From: Coniella vitis
Lineage: Eukaryota; Ascomycota; Sordariomycetes; Diaporthales; Schizoparmaceae
DNA: 64,000 bases
Reading direction: 5' to 3'
Assembly (NCBI GenBank): GCA_011317545.1
Contig: WUJK01000004.1
Location: 124,001-188,000, forward strand
Shown here: positions 45,705 to 55,801 of the stretch, in pieces
Numbering within the stretch: the stretch's first letter is position 1
Layout: every line of letters begins with the position of its first letter
The notes under the pieces: generated by a model
What the model was told of the DNA's origin: nothing
What the model saw: only the letters and a program-made list of their open reading frames with translations
The model's database searches: none
Position numbers and translations under genes: made by a program

Positions 45705-47712
45705 CCAATATACAGAAATATGTGTCCGAGGGATGCCGTATGTTTTTTGTCTTGCTACTATGTAAAAGTTGCAAAGCCCCTACCAATTTTCCTTGGCCTC
45801 AAGTCCTGCTGACGTCGTGGTCGTTGAGCGTCCACGAGGCCTTCACTTTCTTATTACGCAAAAAGATGTTGAGAGTGACGCAGGACAAGAACCTTTTTTC
45901 TTTTTTTTTTCTTTCTTTCTTTCTGGTCAACTGGTTGGCAGATTCTCTACACTTGACCAGAAAAAGAAAACAAAGAAAAAGGAAAAACCACAATAGCCTC
46001 CGATTTTCTCCCGCCAAGCTGTGATGGTGTCCTTGCTATTCCCGCCCAGGGCCTCAATTACACACAAAGTAGCAAGTAATTCGTTTCAGATGACAGTCCG
46101 CATCCGAGTGGCCAAGTGTGTGGGTGTGTGAGTGTGTGAGTGTGTGAGTCAGACATGATGTTTCGCTTTGTTTTCTGTCACATCTCCTGGTGTATAGACT
46201 GATTGAAGAGTAATGGTAAAGCATAGTAAGGTGATCAAGCCATTACAATTTCGTATATTGCCAGGTTTACCTAGTAAGTATATCCCTCAAAATGAGATAA
46301 TCACCCTACAAAGTGCACACAGCCCCACGGGGGCGGATATAAATACATCCAAGATAACACAGGGAAGAGAGAAATGAAAGGCCCAACAGTGAGCACATAT
46401 GCAGAACAAGTATCCCCTGTGATCAAGGCCGGGCCGTACTAGTAGCCTCCTCTGACGTTGCCGAGAAGCGAACAAAAAGAGGAAAACGTTACAAGAAAAA
46501 GAAAGAAAAAATAGTGCTGATTCCTTTGAATGCCTCGGCGTTGGTCCACCCAACCCACGCTTTGACATGTGCGCACTGGGGTTTCGTCAGGTCGCCGACG
46601 CGGTTCATCATCACAAATCAACTTTGGGCACGACAGTTTGGTGCTCTCGGTCAATCATCTGCAGACTTGATGATTTTTCACTGACAGCTAAGCATCCTTC
46701 ACAATGCTGGCCGCGGTTGGCAGCAATCGCATCTCCATCCTCCTTCGCTAGATGCCTTGACTCGTCTTTTTTTCTTTCCTTCTTTTTTTTTATCTCTTCC
46801 GCGCAGGTATACTAGAACTCGTGTTGTTATTGGCCAAGCTTTTTGGCATCCAACACGTTTCGCTGAACCTTGACTTCCCAGCACTACAGTCTGACTCGCC
46901 AGCAGGTTGCAAAGTGTTGATCCTGACCAAGCCCCAAGGCGATCATGACGCCAGGACAAAACGCTATTTCAACCGTCAGCGTGAAGCTTCTTTTTTTTCT
47001 TTCCCAAAGGTTCCCATTGTCCGAAACATGGTGATATATCGGATACCGCAAGACCAATCTTGGACAAAGACCCGGTTTGATCTACCGACAGCACCACGGC
47101 AGACTTGTCAACTTGCCCACTTCGGTTCACAAGGAATCAAGGCAATAACAAATGCCAAGCTCGAGAACGTCTTTTGGCTCCTTTCAAGGGGATTAGACTG
47201 ACGAACCGAAGAGATCGTGATTTGAAGCAAGGCTTTCTCCTCGGAGTTTCTGTCCCCAAGAGTACATACACACGGAGAGAGAGCTCAAGCAAAGCGAGGT
47301 TCGAAAAAAAAGCTTGGAAACTCGCGCTGGCGACGTGTTTGATGTATGCATGACTTTCCAGCCTCGCCTAATTCGTCTCTGTGCTTTTTAAGTCATTTAC
47401 GGAACGGGCATACATATCCCTTACACCATGATCTGCCCGCTGGAGACTCTCTTCTTGTAGACACAGTCTGTGAGAGGTCAAAGATGAATCCTGAGGTTGT
47501 GTAACGAAACGTCAATTTTGTTTTCCCAAATAATGAGCGGTCGTGCGCTCGCCAGCCAACTCATATCTGCATCGTAAAGAACACCTTCCTGACCTAGTAT
47601 GCGCGACACCACAACAAGTAATGTGGGCTACTTATGCAAGTACCGCATACAAGAACGCCACCTGTCAAGTCTGATTTGATGTACGGACGCTTATGCAGTT
47701 GGTTTGTATTGT

Positions 47713-47714
<2 letters not shown>

Positions 47715-47764
<50 letters not shown>
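47715..47764. repeat. CT dinucleotide microsatellite, about 50 nt
   Basis: Uninterrupted CT repeat, the longest dinucleotide repeat in the window. Confidence 0.9.
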
Positions 47765-47767
<3 letters not shown>

Positions 47768-48078
47768 TCTGCAGTGAGATTTGTCTGCCAAACAGCCCGG
47801 TTTCCCCGCAAAGGTTTGGAATCCAAATAAACGGCAATGAGAGTGATCATCACATTTGCTTGACAGGTTCTCAATCCACTTTTCAACGTCTCGTGTAGCA
47901 TTATTGAAATGACACTGCGCGCCGATCACTGTTGATCAAATCAATATACTCCGGCTCGGCAATATTGCGGTTCCGCAGCTCATACATACTATGCATTAAT
48001 TAGACAGCTATCACTTTTTGGAAGAAGTCAAAAGTAACTCGTTACATATCACAGCACATCACCATTTAAATCAACGGC

Positions 48079-48079
<1 letters not shown>

Positions 48080-48118
<39 letters not shown>
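48080..48118. repeat. Poly(A) tract, 39 nt
   Basis: Second long A run on the same strand as the one at 45664-45703. The flanks of the two tracts do not match each other. Confidence 0.85.
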
Positions 48119-48123
<5 letters not shown>

Positions 48124-49095
48124 GACCCCGACCCCCAATGCGAGAGACTCTGAATGCACTTTGCTTGTTCCAGTTTCAGTCTTTTCCTCATCTTGCTAGC
48201 AATTGATACTGAGACAAGAGTTGCGCGTTGAGGCGATCCACCCAACATCCCCACAACGGAATAAACCGCAAAATGCTGCTATATACATGGTATATTTGAA
48301 TGGTTTTTCCAGGGTTCACTGCGAGGGGGAAAAAAAAAACTGGAGAATGGGGATCATATCATGAGCACGTATTGACAAACGCGGGACTTGGCGCATATGT
48401 ATGTGTGTGTGTGCGCAGCCAGCTCGTGCGTCAATCTGTGATTGTCGTTCCCGCGCAAGCCACGAACCAGGGATAGTCACAGAGAAAGCACCGGACCCCA
48501 GTCCGGCGAAGCTTTTGTCCCGTACAAAGTTGCTCAACATTTGGAGTTGAAGGAAGCTTTAGAGAGTAGGGTTATGGACGAGAGTTAAACGACGAATGGT
48601 GGGTAACTACTGCGGTGTGTACAGGGCAATTTTAATTATTTTTCTTTTTGCATTTCTGCGCTCTATTTGTATTCAACCGAGGAATATAGGAGAGGCATAG
48701 AAGTGCGTATTCGAATATGCGAATATGCTCCAGAAGCGGATTGATAGAATACATACTTCAAGTATGGTTGGAAAATGCCAAATTCAACCTAGTACTTACC
48801 CAATGGATCAGGTACAAGTCAAGAGAAAGGCAAGATAAACAAGAAACACATGCGACCAGACCGATAACTAATCGCCTTATAACCTGTATATATGAGTATG
48901 AGTCGATTGAAGCTGCGTTTCTATCGATATGCTGAAAAGTCTACTGACGATGCTTGCTTGTTGTCTTCAAGCTAGCCCAAACATACCCGCTCGATTATGA
49001 AAGACCAGGTCCAAGAGTAATGTCCATGTAGGATATGACCCAAGCACGGTATTTATCCAAGTCTGGAAGAGTGTCTGATCATACTGTATGCGCTT

Positions 49096-49478
49096 ATGAG
49101 TCTTATTCCGGATCGTAAATGGCAAGTTTATCTCGGCCTCAAACATCTTCGCTCAAAACACAGTCAGGCTATTCTCGATTCATCCTGGATAAGTTCCTTA
49201 GCAGCCTTGAGGAAATACAATCTCAATCCACAGCTATTTGTTGACATTCTGGGTGAGGTAGCTTGGCTGAGGACAGTATCCAGACAGTATCTTTGGATCA
49301 TACCGGGCTCTATACTTCGCTTCAAAAGGCCCAGCTTCGTATACTCAATGAACCGCCACCACCAAACAATTTGATTGGCTCTATTTCTCATATAGAGATA
49401 TACCGACCCGAAGCTTCAACGACGAGTACCTTTTACAAAGTCTATACCAATCAGGAAGCTCACTTCATCAGGGCATAG
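49096..49478 (+). pseudogene. Frame-shifted coding relic, family not recognised
   Basis: Two overlapping frames look coding. The first reads VYLGLKHLRSKHSQAILDSS, then ALRKYNLNPQLFVDILGEV. The second continues with EDSIQTVSLDHTGLYTSLQK and AQLRILNEPPPPNNLIGSIS. The composition is protein-like, but the frame changes near 49260 without room for an intron, and the surroundings are AT-rich. I read it as a decayed gene fragment of unknown family. Confidence 0.35.
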
Positions 49479-49633
49479 TCAGAGATATTGCAACTGGTAT
49501 TCTGCAAGCCAACTACTGGCACTGATATCTCCATGGTTCAACTGGTGGCTGGGATCCATATTCACATGACGCACTACGACACTTTTCACATGAAACTAAT
49601 GACTACATATAGTCCTTACACCCTATTCTATCT

Positions 49634-50885
49634 TCAAAGAGCCCCGTGTTGTGCCGTCTTAGCAGCCAATCCTATGTTTGTATCACTGTTCGCACCCAAA
49701 GGCTCCTGGACCGGCAGCTCAAGTCTCTGCTCGTTCACCGGGAGTTCCCAATTTATTTCGTTTCCGACCATCTCAGGCTGCACCTGGTGATCTCCGAGCT
49801 CATACACGGCCCTGGAATCGGAATGCAGCTGTGCTTTGTCTTGCGTCTTGTCTGCGGGCTTCGGGCCAACAGCGTCTCGGTTTTCCCGCGATGATGTCTT
49901 CCTCTTTCTATGCCGTGATACCAGAAACATGCCCAGAGCTATGAGGAGAATTCCTACCACGGCTCCGACGACCGGGCCGGCAATCCAGGCATTGCCTATG
50001 TATAGCATCGGTTGATTAGCCACTACTGGGCGACGAGAAGATTATGCCATGGCCGTCTGGGGTCATGGTCACTAAGCCATTGTGAAGATGACTTGGTGAT
50101 GGGGATTTTTCAACAAGGGGTTGTTTGAAAACCAAAAAAAAAAAAAAAAAAAAAAAAAACCATACTCTTTGCTGGTGTAGGTTGGGATGTTGCGGTTGTT
50201 GCAGTGGTAAATGCGCTGTTTGACGATGAGAATGAGCTGGTGGTGCTGCCCGTAGAGACCACAGGCCGTATCGACTCGATCTCAGCCTGCATACGCGCGA
50301 TATCCAGCGAGAACGAGGCCGGCACGGCGGAAGAGAACCACGACGGCGTCGGCGACGTCAGCAAGGCCGAGTAGACGAGGCTGGTCGCGTTGCCGAGGAC
50401 GCCCGCGCTGCTCGCGGCGGACGCGACGGCATCCGCGAGCGTCGTGAAGACGGGCCCTGGGAGGAAGGAGGAGATGATGGACCGCGCCTCGACGCTGAAG
50501 TAGTAGTCGCGGATCGGGATGGTGGTGGTGACGGCGTACGAGGCCAGGAGGGTCTCGCGCGCTCCGTTGCTCGCCACGACCGTCGTCGGCAGCACGATGA
50601 CCTCGGTGGTGGCCACGCCGGCGGTGCCCACGTCGCTCGGCAATGTATAGGCCGAGGCACTCGTGGTAGATGTGAGGCTGGAGGAATTGGATCCGGCAGG
50701 TTGCGCTGCGCAATAGTCGAGGTATTGTGCAAATGCTTCTTGGACATATGTGCTGTCTGTGGTGGAGGTGCCTTCATTGGAATCCACACACTCGAGGCAC
50801 GACTTGTAGTCGGTCACGAACTCGCTGTCCGTGGCGCATAGCTCAGCCGTTTTGCCGATTGCTTGAGCAAGTCCGAATGTATTCT
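49634..50885 (-). CDS. Mucin-like single-pass membrane protein (5' end unresolved)
   Basis: Probable cell-surface protein with a Ser/Thr-rich exterior, one membrane segment and a cytoplasmic tail. Two exons are clear on the minus strand, 50885-50166 and 49995-49634, in phase, giving about 360 aa. The coding sequence must extend upstream, because an acceptor (TTCCAG) precedes 50885. I could not fix the first exon or signal peptide between 50886 and about 51200. The exterior starts with Cys-containing NTFGLAQAIGKTAELCATDS and YKSCLECVDSN, then Ser/Thr-rich repeats. The last exon starts with the membrane segment (AGPVVGAVVGILLIALGMFL) followed by a basic stop-transfer HRKRK and a polar tail. This layout is that of fungal wall-sensor or mucin-like proteins. 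The intron begins with a 26-nt T run just after its donor. Confidence 0.68.
50134..50159. repeat. 26-nt homopolymer inside an intron
   Basis: Poly(A) on the plus strand, so poly(T) in the transcript sense. It starts a few bases after the GTATGG donor of the mucin-like gene. Length changes here would not alter the protein but could affect splicing. Confidence 0.8.
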
Positions 50886-52192
50886 CTGGAAGTCATGCAA
50901 GGTTACTTATCCGACTTGCCATTGCATAGTTGAAGCGAGATGGCTTCGTGTATTTCTGAGAGAGTGATCAACTCACGACAGTCCGCGGAAGATCGTCCGA
51001 GTTTAGTTCGGTCATTATCGGGGATCCTCAGGAGCACCGCTGGTGCAGACAAAGATGGCACGTCTCATTCAGCTGTGCCAAGTAAGAAGGGCAAAGGAGG
51101 AGGCTGGGCCGAGAGGAGATGGACTTTGAAGAGATGCTTGTATATGTAGACCGTTTGAACGAGCCTGAGCCATCCAATGGAAGACGGAACGATGCATGGA
51201 TGCATGTTCCAGCGTTTGGATCCATCGCAAACAGACACAAAGATTAACCCCCCAGAGCCAAAACTGGGTTCTGATTCGAGAACTCCAAGTCACGAGGCGC
51301 AGTTTTACGTGGCACAGCATACCGTATGGCGCATAAATAGCAGCCTTTCCGGTCCGCTTTGGGTAAAGATTCACAGGAACGATCCTACCCAATACGATGT
51401 TCTTTCATTTTCCAATTTGTCAGTATGGTGGGTTTGTGTACTGTGTATGGGGGCGATAGCCCTTCTTTCTCTGAGCGTGTCTCTGTCTTCTGTCCTTTTT
51501 CTTTCTGATGAAAAGAAGAAGAAGAAAATGAAGAAACAATATCAAGGTGTATATCTGCAAGGTATATATTGTCTTACTCGCTCGACATCCCTTCTTCGCT
51601 GGCAACACCAAGGAATAGTACCCTCGATTGGATTCAGGAAGCAGCAGCGGCGAGCCTCGGTTGCGATCTGCTGGGAAACGAGGACAATATACGGCAAGAG
51701 ATGTTGAAAGCCAAGACCAAAATGGCCCATCCAATCAATGTTAACGGTCCAACGGATTCGGTATTCATATAGAAAATATTGCTCTTCTCACCTAGCTTTA
51801 CCATTTCAGTCATATTCAGCCTTTCTCAAGGTAATAAATGGACCAGATCGTCCTGCAGAATGTGTATATCCAGCACTCATCAGCAGCAAAGGATGCCTCC
51901 ATCGAGCAAACCAACAAATGATAATAAAGACGCAAGATATATATATCTGACCCCAGTATTCTGGTGCAAAGTATAGGACTGCCGTACATGCTAGTATGAA
52001 AGTAAGGGACTGTAAATACGTCGGTTCAATCATCACGATACGGTGATGAGGAGCACGCCCGAGTTGTTCTTCTTCTTCTTGTTGTTGTAGTAGCAGAACA
52101 AAATAACTGTCCACCATGCAAAGGGTATATAAAACGCAGAAGCATCCTTTCCAAGCACCCCCCAAGCAAAACACTGCGTCAACCAAAGCATT
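50886..52192. other. Upstream exon(s) and promoter of the mucin-like gene, 3' flank of the DUF1479 gene
   Basis: Must contain the missing 5' exon of the mucin-like gene. A stretch reading ADC before a possible donor (GTGAGT) near 50976 is one candidate. No independent gene is supported. Confidence 0.4.
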
Positions 52193-54679
52193 TCAAGACA
52201 AGATCCTTGAAATCAGCTGCCTCGTAGCAGCCATCTGCTCAGCCTGTGCCCGGCCATTGATGCGCGGCCCTGACGCGCCCTCGGCCCTCTCCGAGGGGAT
52301 GTAAAAGTCGTAGCGGTCTGGGAACAGGATGATGTTTGCCAGCCTCACCACCTCGGCCTCCCCTTCTGTTCCCGAGCCTCGACCGCCGCGCCCTCGTTCC
52401 GCTGCCGCCTCGCCCGAGTCCACATCCATCCTATCCCCTTGCTGCTGTTGTAAATCACCCGGCGTCGGCGTCGCAGCCCTCGTCCCAGGCCGCGTCATGA
52501 CCGAGTTCCCATCGCGGCTCAGCTCCCACGGCGCAAGCCCCATCGCCCGCAAGCCCGCGTCCCCGCCCACGGCCGCAATCTCGTCGCGCCCGGGCCGGCC
52601 CTCGTGCGGCGCCTCGGAGCCCATGGCACTGCCCGCCGAGTCGAAGTCGGGCCCCGGCTGGCCCTGCAGAAAGGCCTTGCGCTGGCGCGCGAGGAACAGC
52701 GCGTTGGTCTGCGTGAGCGGACACGCAGGCGTGTACATGAGCATGCTGGGCGCAGCAGGTGTCGTTGTTGTCGTTGTCGGTGTCGGTGTCGGTGTCGTCA
52801 TGATGCTGTAGGCCTGGTCGCAGTGCCAGAGGACGTAGTCGCCGGCCTGCAGGGTGGGGATCTCGACGAGGGAGCGGCGCAGGCGCAGATGCGGGTGCCA
52901 CAGCTCGGTGATGCGCTGCGCGTGGCCAGGCACGGCGCCGTGGATGATGGTCGACTGCGTGGCGTCGAGCGTCCAGTTGGCCGGGTCGAGGAAGGCATCC
53001 CACTCGGCGACGGCCTCGGGGCTCGCGCCGTCCTCGTCGGGCCCGGCGCCGGCGGTGGGTGAGGGGGCTGCGGTGCGCGGGGAGAAAAAGGGCCGCAGGA
53101 GGAGGTAGGCGACGGCGAGCTTGGGGCTGGGCAGCACGCGGATGCTGGCGGGCTCGCCCGAGGTGAGCGCGAGGATGCCCTGGAACATGCGGAAGATGGA
53201 GCAGGCGCCGGCGCCGTTGTACAGGTCCTGGGTGACGTTGATGCGCGCCGAGGGGTCCCACGGGTCAAAGGCCTCCCAGTCGCCGCGGAAGATGGCGTCG
53301 TAGGCGCCGCCGCCGGCGGCGCCGTAGCCGTCGGGCTCCCAGCGCTCGAGGCTGCCGTTGTCGACCTGGGCGATGAGCGTGGCCGCGGCGCTGGCGGACA
53401 GGCTGTCGGCGGCCGAGTTGCCGCTGAAGGACACGGGGGGCGGGGTGTTGGTGCTATTGCTGCTGCTGCTGCTGCTGCCCATGATGCTGCTGTCGTGGAT
53501 GCGCAGGCGGTCGGCGTAGGCGATGGGGAAGCGCGTGGCGACGCGCGAGAGGTCGGCGTCGGAGCCCTTGGTCTCCCAAAAGGTCGTCATGGCCCACTGC
53601 TGCACGCGCAGGACCGAGGGGTGCGCGCGAATGGCGCACTGGGCAGGCGTCCAGAACAGCTCGAAGCAGGTCGGGTCCTGGGGGATGGTGGGCTTGATGT
53701 GGTCGCGGTTGCGCGTCAGGTACGCGCGCGTCTGGCGGATCCATTCCTCGGTCTGCGACTGCGAGACGACGCCGCGGACGAGTGCGACGCCGTAGCGCCG
53801 GAGGTCGCGCGCAAAGGGCGCCACCCGGGCCGGGTCGTCGATGTCGGCAAAGGCGATGGTGGGCACGAGGCCGGTGCCGCGCGCCTGGATGTGGGCGATT
53901 TCGTCGCGCAGCGCAACGAGCAGGCGGCGCCAGGACGCGGCGATGGCGTCTTCGCGGCCGTGGATGAGGCGGCGCTTGATGGTGGCGAAGCGCGAGGGCA
54001 GCGGGATGGGCTCGGCGCCGTAGAAGGACTGCACGGGGGGCTCCATGCTGCCGATCCTGGCAAACACTTTGCGGCTGCCGATGGTGCCTGTTGCCTTTGT
54101 CACGCGGTGCGCCGAGTGGGTGCGGTGGTGCTGGAGCAGCCCGTGGGCCGAGGCCGATGCTGCGGGTGCTGCTGCTGCTGGGGATGGTGAAGGAGAAGGA
54201 GGAGCAGCGACGGCTGGGCCTGCGGGGAGCGGCGACAAGGTGCGCATAGTGGTGGAGCAGGAGGAGGAGGAGGAGGAGGAGGCGGCGGCGGCGGCGGCCT
54301 TGGTGGGCAGCGTCACGGCCCGTGGCTCGGCCACAGCCGGCGAGACAGCCTTGGCGGCGACCATCTTGACGGCGGCAGCGAGGTTTTTGGTGCTAAAGAT
54401 GCTGTTGCCCGTCCTGCTGCTGCGTCGCACCGGCGCGCGGGGGCCAGAAATGCGGACAGTGGCGGTGATGCGCGTCTGGCGGCCTGTTGTGGCGGCGGTA
54501 AACGTAGCAGTCGACGGCGACGAGGCTGCTATCTTTTTGCGCGCAGCAGCAGCATGACCAAGGGCAGGATGGCTTGTTATCACACTCTGCTCTGGGCCTG
54601 GACTGCTTGCAGCAACTCCTCCAAAGGTGTCGGCCGCCTGGGCGAGGTTCGCAGCGGCGGCGGTGGTGGCGACAGGCAT
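52193..54679 (-). CDS. DUF1479 family protein with a long low-complexity N-terminus
   Basis: Uninterrupted 828-codon frame. From about residue 208 (MEPPVQSFYGAEPIPLPSRF) it matches the DUF1479 family, related to bacterial YbiU and thought to have an Fe(II)/2-oxoglutarate dioxygenase-like fold. Family blocks are RFATIKRRLIHGRED, LRRYGVALVRGVVS, TCFELFWTPAQ, RFPIAYADRLRIH, DNGSLERWEPDGY, EAFDPWDPSARIN, FRMFQGILALTSG, AVAYLLLRPFF and GDYVLWHCDQAYSIM. The last carries the probable metal-binding His. The first 207 residues are Ala/Ser/Thr-rich with runs encoded by GCX repeats. They may be a disordered leader, or the true start may be the Met at about residue 208 with the rest as 5' UTR. The frame has very high third-position GC. 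Reaction unknown. Confidence 0.8.
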   Translation of the reverse strand: MPVATTAAAANLAQAADTFGGVAASSPGPEQSVITSHPALGHAAAARKKIAASSPSTATFTAATTGRQTRITATVRISGPRAPVRRSSRTGNSIFSTKNLAAAVKMVAAKAVSPAVAEPRAVTLPTKAAAAAASSSSSSSCSTTMRTLSPLPAGPAVAAPPSPSPSPAAAAPAASASAHGLLQHHRTHSAHRVTKATGTIGSRKVFARIGSMEPPVQSFYGAEPIPLPSRFATIKRRLIHGREDAIAASWRRLLVALRDEIAHIQARGTGLVPTIAFADIDDPARVAPFARDLRRYGVALVRGVVSQSQTEEWIRQTRAYLTRNRDHIKPTIPQDPTCFELFWTPAQCAIRAHPSVLRVQQWAMTTFWETKGSDADLSRVATRFPIAYADRLRIHDSSIMGSSSSSSNSTNTPPPVSFSGNSAADSLSASAAATLIAQVDNGSLERWEPDGYGAAGGGAYDAIFRGDWEAFDPWDPSARINVTQDLYNGAGACSIFRMFQGILALTSGEPASIRVLPSPKLAVAYLLLRPFFSPRTAAPSPTAGAGPDEDGASPEAVAEWDAFLDPANWTLDATQSTIIHGAVPGHAQRITELWHPHLRLRRSLVEIPTLQAGDYVLWHCDQAYSIMTTPTPTPTTTTTTPAAPSMLMYTPACPLTQTNALFLARQRKAFLQGQPGPDFDSAGSAMGSEAPHEGRPGRDEIAAVGGDAGLRAMGLAPWELSRDGNSVMTRPGTRAATPTPGDLQQQQGDRMDVDSGEAAAERGRGGRGSGTEGEAEVVRLANIILFPDRYDFYIPSERAEGASGPRINGRAQAEQMAATRQLISRILS

Positions 54680-55074
54680 CCTGGACCAGTCAAAGCCAGG
54701 AAACCAGGGGAACAGCAGACTCGACGGGGGGGCTGGGGGCTGGGGGTGTTAAAGGCTGGGGCAGAAGACGGGGCACGAGCTGGGCGGATGGGGAGGGGAA
54801 AGGCCAAGGCCAGCGCGCAAACGAGGCGCTCCAGTTGCGGACCGCGGTTGGCTGGCGAGACACGTGCGCGCCGAAATGGTTGCCCAGCGGGTCTGTTGTC
54901 TGTGGAGGGGGCGGTGGTGTTGCTGTTGCTGGCGCCACCGACACCGACGGCGATGGTGATGGCGATGGTGATGGTTGAAGGCGTCCAGTGCGGTGTCGTT
55001 GGCTTGGATGTTGCACCAGTGTTCTGTGTTACAATATCGCTGCTTGCTGCTGCTTGTCTCCTCTTGCTGTTTGG

Positions 55075-55190
55075 AGCGTTTTTCTTCTTTTCTTCTGCTT
55101 GTTCTTCTGCTTCTGCTTCTTCTTCTTCTGCTTCTTCTTCTTCTGCTTCTTCTTCGTCTGCTTCTGCTTCTTCTTCTTCTTGCCAACTGC
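55075..55190. repeat. Imperfect CTT/CTG triplet tract
   Basis: About 115 bp of interrupted TTC/TGC triplets. It reads as Ser/Leu on one strand and Glu/Ala on the other, and so inflates the open frames there. Confidence 0.7.
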
Positions 55191-55769
55191 CTCCTCCGCG
55201 TCGCACTCCCTTGCACTCGCCGGCCCCCCTTCTTTGGGATTTATCCCTCGGCGTGACCTGCTTCAATCCCCACGGCCGTGCCCAGAACCGGCAACTCACC
55301 AATGAACCGGTTGGCCCAGGTCCAGGTTGGCTAGCCTGATGGGCTTGCGATGGAGTAATGCCAACACAGCGCAAAGGGGACCGACCGGCTAGCTCAGCAG
55401 AAGAAGCAGAGGGCGCCGAGAGAGAAGAAAGACGCTAAACGACGACGCAACGCGTGAGCAAGATGCCGAGCAAAAAGGCCACTCCAGATGCGACAGACAG
55501 ACAGACAGACACACCCTGCACGGAGTCGGGCGTGCCGTTGTCTGCACCACTTCCTAATTGGGCGCCCAGCCGAGAGCGCGAAGGAGGGATCAGGTGCTCC
55601 AGGAATGCGTGGTCTGGTCTGCAGGACAGGACGGTGTGGCTGTTGCTTCTTGGTTGGGGCTGCTGAGGTGAAGTCCAGTGTTGGCGTGGTGTCGATCATG
55701 TAGCAAGGCTAAGCTGTGATGGAAGCCAACGTCGCTGGCTGTCCAGTGTTGCCCTTGGTCAAACAGCAG

Positions 55770-55801
55770 GAGTCGAGTCGAGTCGAGTCGAGTCGAGTCG
55801 A
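55770..55801. repeat. GAGTC pentanucleotide microsatellite
   Basis: Six near-perfect tandem copies of the pentamer GAGTC. Confidence 0.85.

Larger units (their letters stand above)
42965..49633. other. 6.7-kb gene desert rich in simple repeats
   Basis: No supported gene across this stretch. It contains CAG/CAA-type repeats just upstream of the bHLH start, GTT, GA, CA and CT microsatellites, two A tracts of 39-40 nt, six copies of TACTATGTA (44055-45764) and a coding-like relic at 49.1-49.5 kb. Long upstream regions are usual for regulatory genes such as the bHLH factor. A non-coding RNA is possible but cannot be seen. Confidence 0.5.

Noticed and set aside
45664..48118. Two long A tracts as tails of retrotransposed copies
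   Set aside because: No reverse-transcriptase-like or gene-like sequence precedes either tract and no target-site duplications are visible; simple homopolymer expansion explains them.
53495..54190. 231-codon plus-strand frame antisense to the DUF1479 gene
   Set aside because: Shadow of a GC-rich coding strand whose family blocks are clear.
54554..55374. Overlapping 261- and 264-codon frames on opposite strands
   Set aside because: Both depend on GC-rich and CTT/CTG triplet repeat DNA; neither has a domain, and two long opposing frames over the same repeat indicate composition rather than genes.
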